NCBI GenBank assembly: GCA_017303555.1
Contig: JAFLCN010000010.1
Location: 62,001 to 126,000, forward strand
Source: Planctomycetota bacterium
Lineage (GTDB): Bacteria; Planctomycetota; Phycisphaerae; Phycisphaerales; UBA1924
Length of the DNA stretch: 64,000 nucleotides
Direction of reading: 5' to 3'
Positions 60,784 to 64,000 of this stretch are shown here, in pieces (the stretch's first letter is position 1; every line of letters starts with the position of its first letter). The notes under the pieces are model-generated. The model saw only the letters and a program-made list of their open reading frames with translations, was not told the origin of the DNA and did no database searches. Position numbers and translations under genes: made by a program.

Positions 60784-62069
60784 GCCTCACCCCGATTGTT
60801 CGCAGCGGGCACCGCATCCCGCGAGCGCCGCACGCGTTCCCACATCCGTTCCGCCCTCGATGCATCGCCGTTGCTCTCGTAAATCAGCGCCAATTGCAGC
60901 AGCGAAGTCGTCCGCGCCGGTTCAAGATACAACGCCTGCTCGAACAGCGTCTTCGCTCCCGCCGGGTCCTTCGACGCCTGCCTCAATGTCCCCAGCAATT
61001 CGAGCGCCGCCGCCGTCGGCCCCTTGCGCGCAACGATCGCGCGGATCATCTCCTCACTCTCGCGCACCCTCCCCGCATCCGCCAGCTCGCGCGCGCCCTC
61101 GAGCGTCGCCTCCACCGGCGTCGCGATCGCCGGCCCGCCCGCCCGTGTCGCAGCCGCAGGTATCGAGCCTGCCCGAAATTCAATCCCGCGCTCCCGCACA
61201 GGAATCTTCTCCGCCCCGCGCCGTTCCGCGCTTCGAACCGCCACAACCCCGCCTCCAGCCGATTCTCTCCCCGTCGATTCAACGCCCCGCACCCGCTCAA
61301 GCGCAAACGCATGCGAATTCTCAATCCGCCTCATCCGCGCCGAAACCGCCACCATCTGCTCCGCATGCCCCACAAACAGCAGCCCGCCCTCCGCCAACGT
61401 TTCCGCAATCGAATCCAGCAACCGCGCCCGCGCTGCCGCATCCAGATAAATCAGCACGTTGCGGCAGAACACCGCTCCGTACGGCCCACCCTGCGCCAGC
61501 ACCCTCCGATCCAGCACATCCGCCCGCTCAAACCGCACCATCGACCGCACACGATCGCACACCGCGATCCGCCCGCCCTCGTGCTTCAAAAAACCGACCG
61601 CCCACCCCGGCACCTCGTGCCGAATCGAAAACGATCCATACTCCGCCGCCCTCGCCCGCGCAAGCGCCGCCTCGCTCCGATCAAACCCATCAATCTGAAC
61701 TCGATCCTCCGTCCATCCCGCGTGCAACGCCGCCATCGCCATCCCGTACGGCTCTTCTCCGCTCGCGCACCCCACGCTCACCAGCCGAAGCATCGGCGCG
61801 CCCGCCCGCAGCATCCGTTCCAGATACTCAACCAGCAACTCAAACGACCTCGGATATCGAAAAAACCACGTCTCCGGCACCGCGATCGACCCCGCCAACA
61901 GCTCCCCCTCATCACCCGATCGCGCGAGCAACGCCAGATACCCAAGCTCATCCCCGCACCCGCACGCCCTCAGCCTCTCCGCCACAAGCGATTCAAACCC
62001 CGCGCCCTGCAAAAGCGATGCATCCAGCGACATCCGCTCCGTCAGCCACTTCTGCACCTGCGCGTACAT
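60780..62069 (-). CDS. cheR: CheR methyltransferase with C-terminal TPR (WspC-like)
   Basis: 429 residues from ATG 62069, which shares a base with the CheW stop; a longer frame to 62099 adds ten residues. The methyltransferase has SIAVPETWFFRYPRSFELLV, LRLVSVGCASGEEPYGMAMA (SAM site), VFCRNVLIYLD and LFVGHAEQM. After a Gly/Glu/Arg-rich linker, TPR-like repeats end the chain (AALELLGTLRQASKDPAGAK, LFEQALYLEPARTTSLLQLA), as in WspC. It methylates the receptor. Confidence 0.92.
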   Translation of the reverse strand: MYAQVQKWLTERMSLDASLLQGAGFESLVAERLRACGCGDELGYLALLARSGDEGELLAGSIAVPETWFFRYPRSFELLVEYLERMLRAGAPMLRLVSVGCASGEEPYGMAMAALHAGWTEDRVQIDGFDRSEAALARARAAEYGSFSIRHEVPGWAVGFLKHEGGRIAVCDRVRSMVRFERADVLDRRVLAQGGPYGAVFCRNVLIYLDAAARARLLDSIAETLAEGGLLFVGHAEQMVAVSARMRRIENSHAFALERVRGVESTGRESAGGGVVAVRSAERRGAEKIPVRERGIEFRAGSIPAAATRAGGPAIATPVEATLEGARELADAGRVRESEEMIRAIVARKGPTAAALELLGTLRQASKDPAGAKTLFEQALYLEPARTTSLLQLALIYESNGDASRAERMWERVRRSRDAVPAANNRGEA

Positions 62070-62608
62070 CACGATCCACCCGCCTTCACCCGCGACCAAA
62101 GCAGATCCGCCTGCTCCCGCGTAAACAGCTCCCGCGGCATCACCTGCTGCACAGCCCCCAGCCGCGTCTGCGCGACCGGCCCCAAAAACCGCGAAGCCTC
62201 TCCCGAAAACCCGGGATGCGCTCCCGCCGCGCCAAACTCCGGCCTCTCAAGCTCCAGCACATGCTCCACCCACAACCCAACCATCCCGCCGCCATCTCCA
62301 TCCCCAATTTCCGCCCGCACCACCAACACACGATTCAACATCCGGTCTTCGCCGCTCGCTCTTCCCAACAACTTCGCGACATCCACCAGCGGAATCAGCG
62401 CGCCCCGATACACAAACAACCCGCGCACCCACTCCGGCACCGCCGATATCGGATTCGCGCTCACCGGTGCGAGCACCTCGACCACTTCCCCGACCTTCGT
62501 CGAGAACAACAGCCCCCCCGCGCGCCAGATGACCGCAAGCGATCCCACCGCCGGCGACCCAACTCCCGCCGACCCAATTCCTGGCAACTTGTCCGCGAGC
62601 GAACTCAT
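62069..62608 (-). CDS. cheW: CheW-like coupling protein (WspB position)
   Basis: 179 residues. The CheW fold reads LAVIWRAGGLLFSTKVGEVV, EVLAPVSANPISAVPEWVRG, LFVYRGALIPLVDVAKLLGR and VGLWVEHVLELERPEF. The N-terminus is Gly/Ser/Val-rich and repetitive (GIGSAGVGSPAVGSLAV). First of two CheW genes; it starts 8 nt after the receptor stop. Confidence 0.88.
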   Translation of the reverse strand: MSSLADKLPGIGSAGVGSPAVGSLAVIWRAGGLLFSTKVGEVVEVLAPVSANPISAVPEWVRGLFVYRGALIPLVDVAKLLGRASGEDRMLNRVLVVRAEIGDGDGGGMVGLWVEHVLELERPEFGAAGAHPGFSGEASRFLGPVAQTRLGAVQQVMPRELFTREQADLLWSRVKAGGS

Positions 62609-62616
62609 CGCCTCTC

Positions 62617-64000
62617 CTATTCGCGAAGATTGAACTTCGACACCGCTTCACGCAGCAGCGCAATCGCCGCCTGCAAGTCGCCCGCGGCACGCCCAAACTC
62701 CTTCGCCGATTGCACCGTCTGGTTCGCATTCCCTACCAGCGATCCCATCGCCTCGCTGATCTGCTCCGCCCCTTCCGACTGCGCCTGCATCGACTCATTC
62801 ACCTGCTTGAAGCTCTCCGTGCTCTTGTTCACCCGATCGATGATCTCCGTCATCTGCGATCCCGCCGAAACCACATCGCGCACGCCTCTCCGCACCTGAT
62901 CGCTAAAGCGATCCATTTCCATCACCCCAGCCGAAACCGCCCCTTGCATCTGCCTCACCATCTGCTCGATATCCAGCGTCGCCGACGCCGTCTGATCCGC
63001 CAGCCTGCGAATCTCTCGCGCGATCACCAGGAATCCCGACCCGTATTCCCCGGCCTTCTCAGCCTCGATCGCCGCGTTGATCGACAAAATATTCGTCTGA
63101 TCCGCCACCTTCGTGATCGTCGTAATCACCGTCGTGATCTTCTGGCTCCGCTCATTGATCGCGTTCAACTTCTCCGCGATCGACGCCGTCGCGCCATCCA
63201 GATCCCGCATCACCCCTTCCATGCTCTGCAATCCCGCACGCCCCGTCGTCGCGAGCGCCGCCGATTCCGCGGCATTCCGGCTCACCACTTCCATCGTTTT
63301 CACCAGGTCCTGCCCAGTCGCCGAAATCTCCTTCACAGCCGCCGCAATCTGATTCGATGCCGCTCCAAACGTCGCCGAGCTCGCCTCCTGCTGCTTGCTC
63401 GTCGCCGCAATCTCCGTCGCCGTCGAATTCAATCGAATCCCCGCCTGCTTCACATTCCCCACCAGCAAATTCAGGTTCCCGTCCATCTGCCGCATCGAGC
63501 GCATCAACTGCCCCGTCTCATCGCGGCTGCCCGTCTCGCCGATCGCCTCCGTCAAATCGCCCCGCGCAATCCGATCCGCAGCTTCCGCCGCCCCGCGCAC
63601 CCGGAGCGAAATCCCGCGCGTCACCAAAACCATCAACCCCGCAACAGCAATCATCCCCGCAACACCCACCGCCACATTCCGCGCGATCGCCATGTTCTCT
63701 TCTCTCATCACATCCGCCCGCGTCCGCCTCGCCACCACCGTCCAGTCGCCCACCGTCGTCCGCTCCACTCCATACAGACACACTTCCCCCAGCACCGGAT
63801 CCATCGTCTCAAACACATCCGCGTTCCCGCCCGCAACCACCGCCTGCCACTTCAGCGCAAGCTCCCGATACGCCGTCTCCGACACCGGCGTCGAGTGCGA
63901 GTGCGACGTCTCCTTCGATCCACTCCCTTCCGGCGAGACCAGCAACATCCCGCCCCGGCTCAGCACAAACACATCCGCATCCGTCCGCTTCTGTATCTCC
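62617..64000 (-). CDS. Methyl-accepting receptor (WspA-like), N-terminus cut by the window edge
   Basis: At least 461 residues; the frame is open to the edge at 64000. A periplasmic sensor end, one transmembrane helix (VAVGVAGMIAVAGLMVLVTR), HAMP (RVRGAAEAADRIARGDLTEA) and a signalling hairpin are visible. The tip reads VADQTNILSINAAIEAEKAG then EYGSGFLVIAREIRRLADQT, and after it LDIEQMVRQMQGAVSAGVME, which closely matches WspA receptors. It heads the operon and would set kinase activity. The signal is unknown. Confidence 0.93.
   Translation of the reverse strand, partial: EIQKRTDADVFVLSRGGMLLVSPEGSGSKETSHSHSTPVSETAYRELALKWQAVVAGGNADVFETMDPVLGEVCLYGVERTTVGDWTVVARRTRADVMREENMAIARNVAVGVAGMIAVAGLMVLVTRGISLRVRGAAEAADRIARGDLTEAIGETGSRDETGQLMRSMRQMDGNLNLLVGNVKQAGIRLNSTATEIAATSKQQEASSATFGAASNQIAAAVKEISATGQDLVKTMEVVSRNAAESAALATTGRAGLQSMEGVMRDLDGATASIAEKLNAINERSQKITTVITTITKVADQTNILSINAAIEAEKAGEYGSGFLVIAREIRRLADQTASATLDIEQMVRQMQGAVSAGVMEMDRFSDQVRRGVRDVVSAGSQMTEIIDRVNKSTESFKQVNESMQAQSEGAEQISEAMGSLVGNANQTVQSAKEFGRAAGDLQAAIALLREAVSKFNLRE

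Noticed and set aside
59969..62899. 976-codon plus-strand open frame opposite cheA, cheW, cheR and the receptor
   Set aside because: Pro/Ala/Ser/Arg-rich antisense shadow of clearly assigned genes.

Overview
The window is a high-GC bacterial chromosome segment. It most likely comes from a planctomycete of the Phycisphaerales type. The clues are three secreted proteins ending in paired dockerin-like calcium-binding repeats (CPADLNNDGIVDDADF type), a protein ending in a PEP-CTERM-like anchor with a terminal Arg cluster, an ECF sigma factor overlapping a transmembrane Ser/Thr kinase with a long helical C-terminus, and an intergenic inverted-repeat family built on 'CACAGAG'. The placement is inferred from gene style; the window has no rRNA to settle it.

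Layout. 1-205: the C-terminal end of a NodT/OprM-type outer-membrane efflux protein. 397-4725 (minus): a LysW amino-group-carrier operon, lysW-lysX-lysY-lysZ-lysK, preceded by a leader with a possible Lys-rich peptide, three hairpins and an intrinsic terminator just before lysW. 5170-13593 (plus): fructose-family PTS genes (EIIC, EIIB and an HPr-EI-EIIA fusion) running into a GH38 alpha-mannosidase, then a HupE-like membrane protein. 14850-19698: a lipoprotein, the pntAB transhydrogenase and a CNT nucleoside transporter. 19840-25898: a beta-carbonic anhydrase lipoprotein, ECF sigma factor plus Ser/Thr kinase, and a dicarboxylate/amino-acid symporter. 26138-32307: secreted dockerin-like and PEP-CTERM-like proteins around a FAD monooxygenase. 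32715-39987: a nitrilase-family amidohydrolase, a two-gene nucleotidyltransferase/HTH module, a thiolase, an OmpR-type two-component pair, and an ethylene-receptor-like sensor with one altered copper ligand.

40051-45990: an RND efflux permease and adaptor divergent from a MarR regulator, then a DUF2911 protein. 46032-53074: a tightly overlapping run of an exported PIG-L deacetylase, a 52-residue membrane peptide, a sodium:solute symporter, a short BshC-like protein, BshB1 and BshA. This looks like a bacillithiol-type thiol pathway with an unusually small candidate for the cysteine-adding enzyme. 53167-54206: a higBA toxin-antitoxin pair, a C-terminal fragment of a tyrosine recombinase, and tRNA-Glu, which together look like the scar of an integrated element. 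54305-64000 (minus): eight chemosensory genes in Wsp-like order (MCP, CheW, CheR-TPR, CheW, CheA-REC, CheB), ending in two response regulators with near-identical receivers but different outputs, HD-GYP and SpoIIE/PP2C.

The best candidates for something new are the 261-residue BshC-like protein, the lysW leader, the Wsp-like array with a c-di-GMP phosphodiesterase and a phosphatase in place of a GGDEF output, the degenerate ethylene-receptor domain, and the nucleotidyltransferase/HTH pair whose palindrome touches the start codon.
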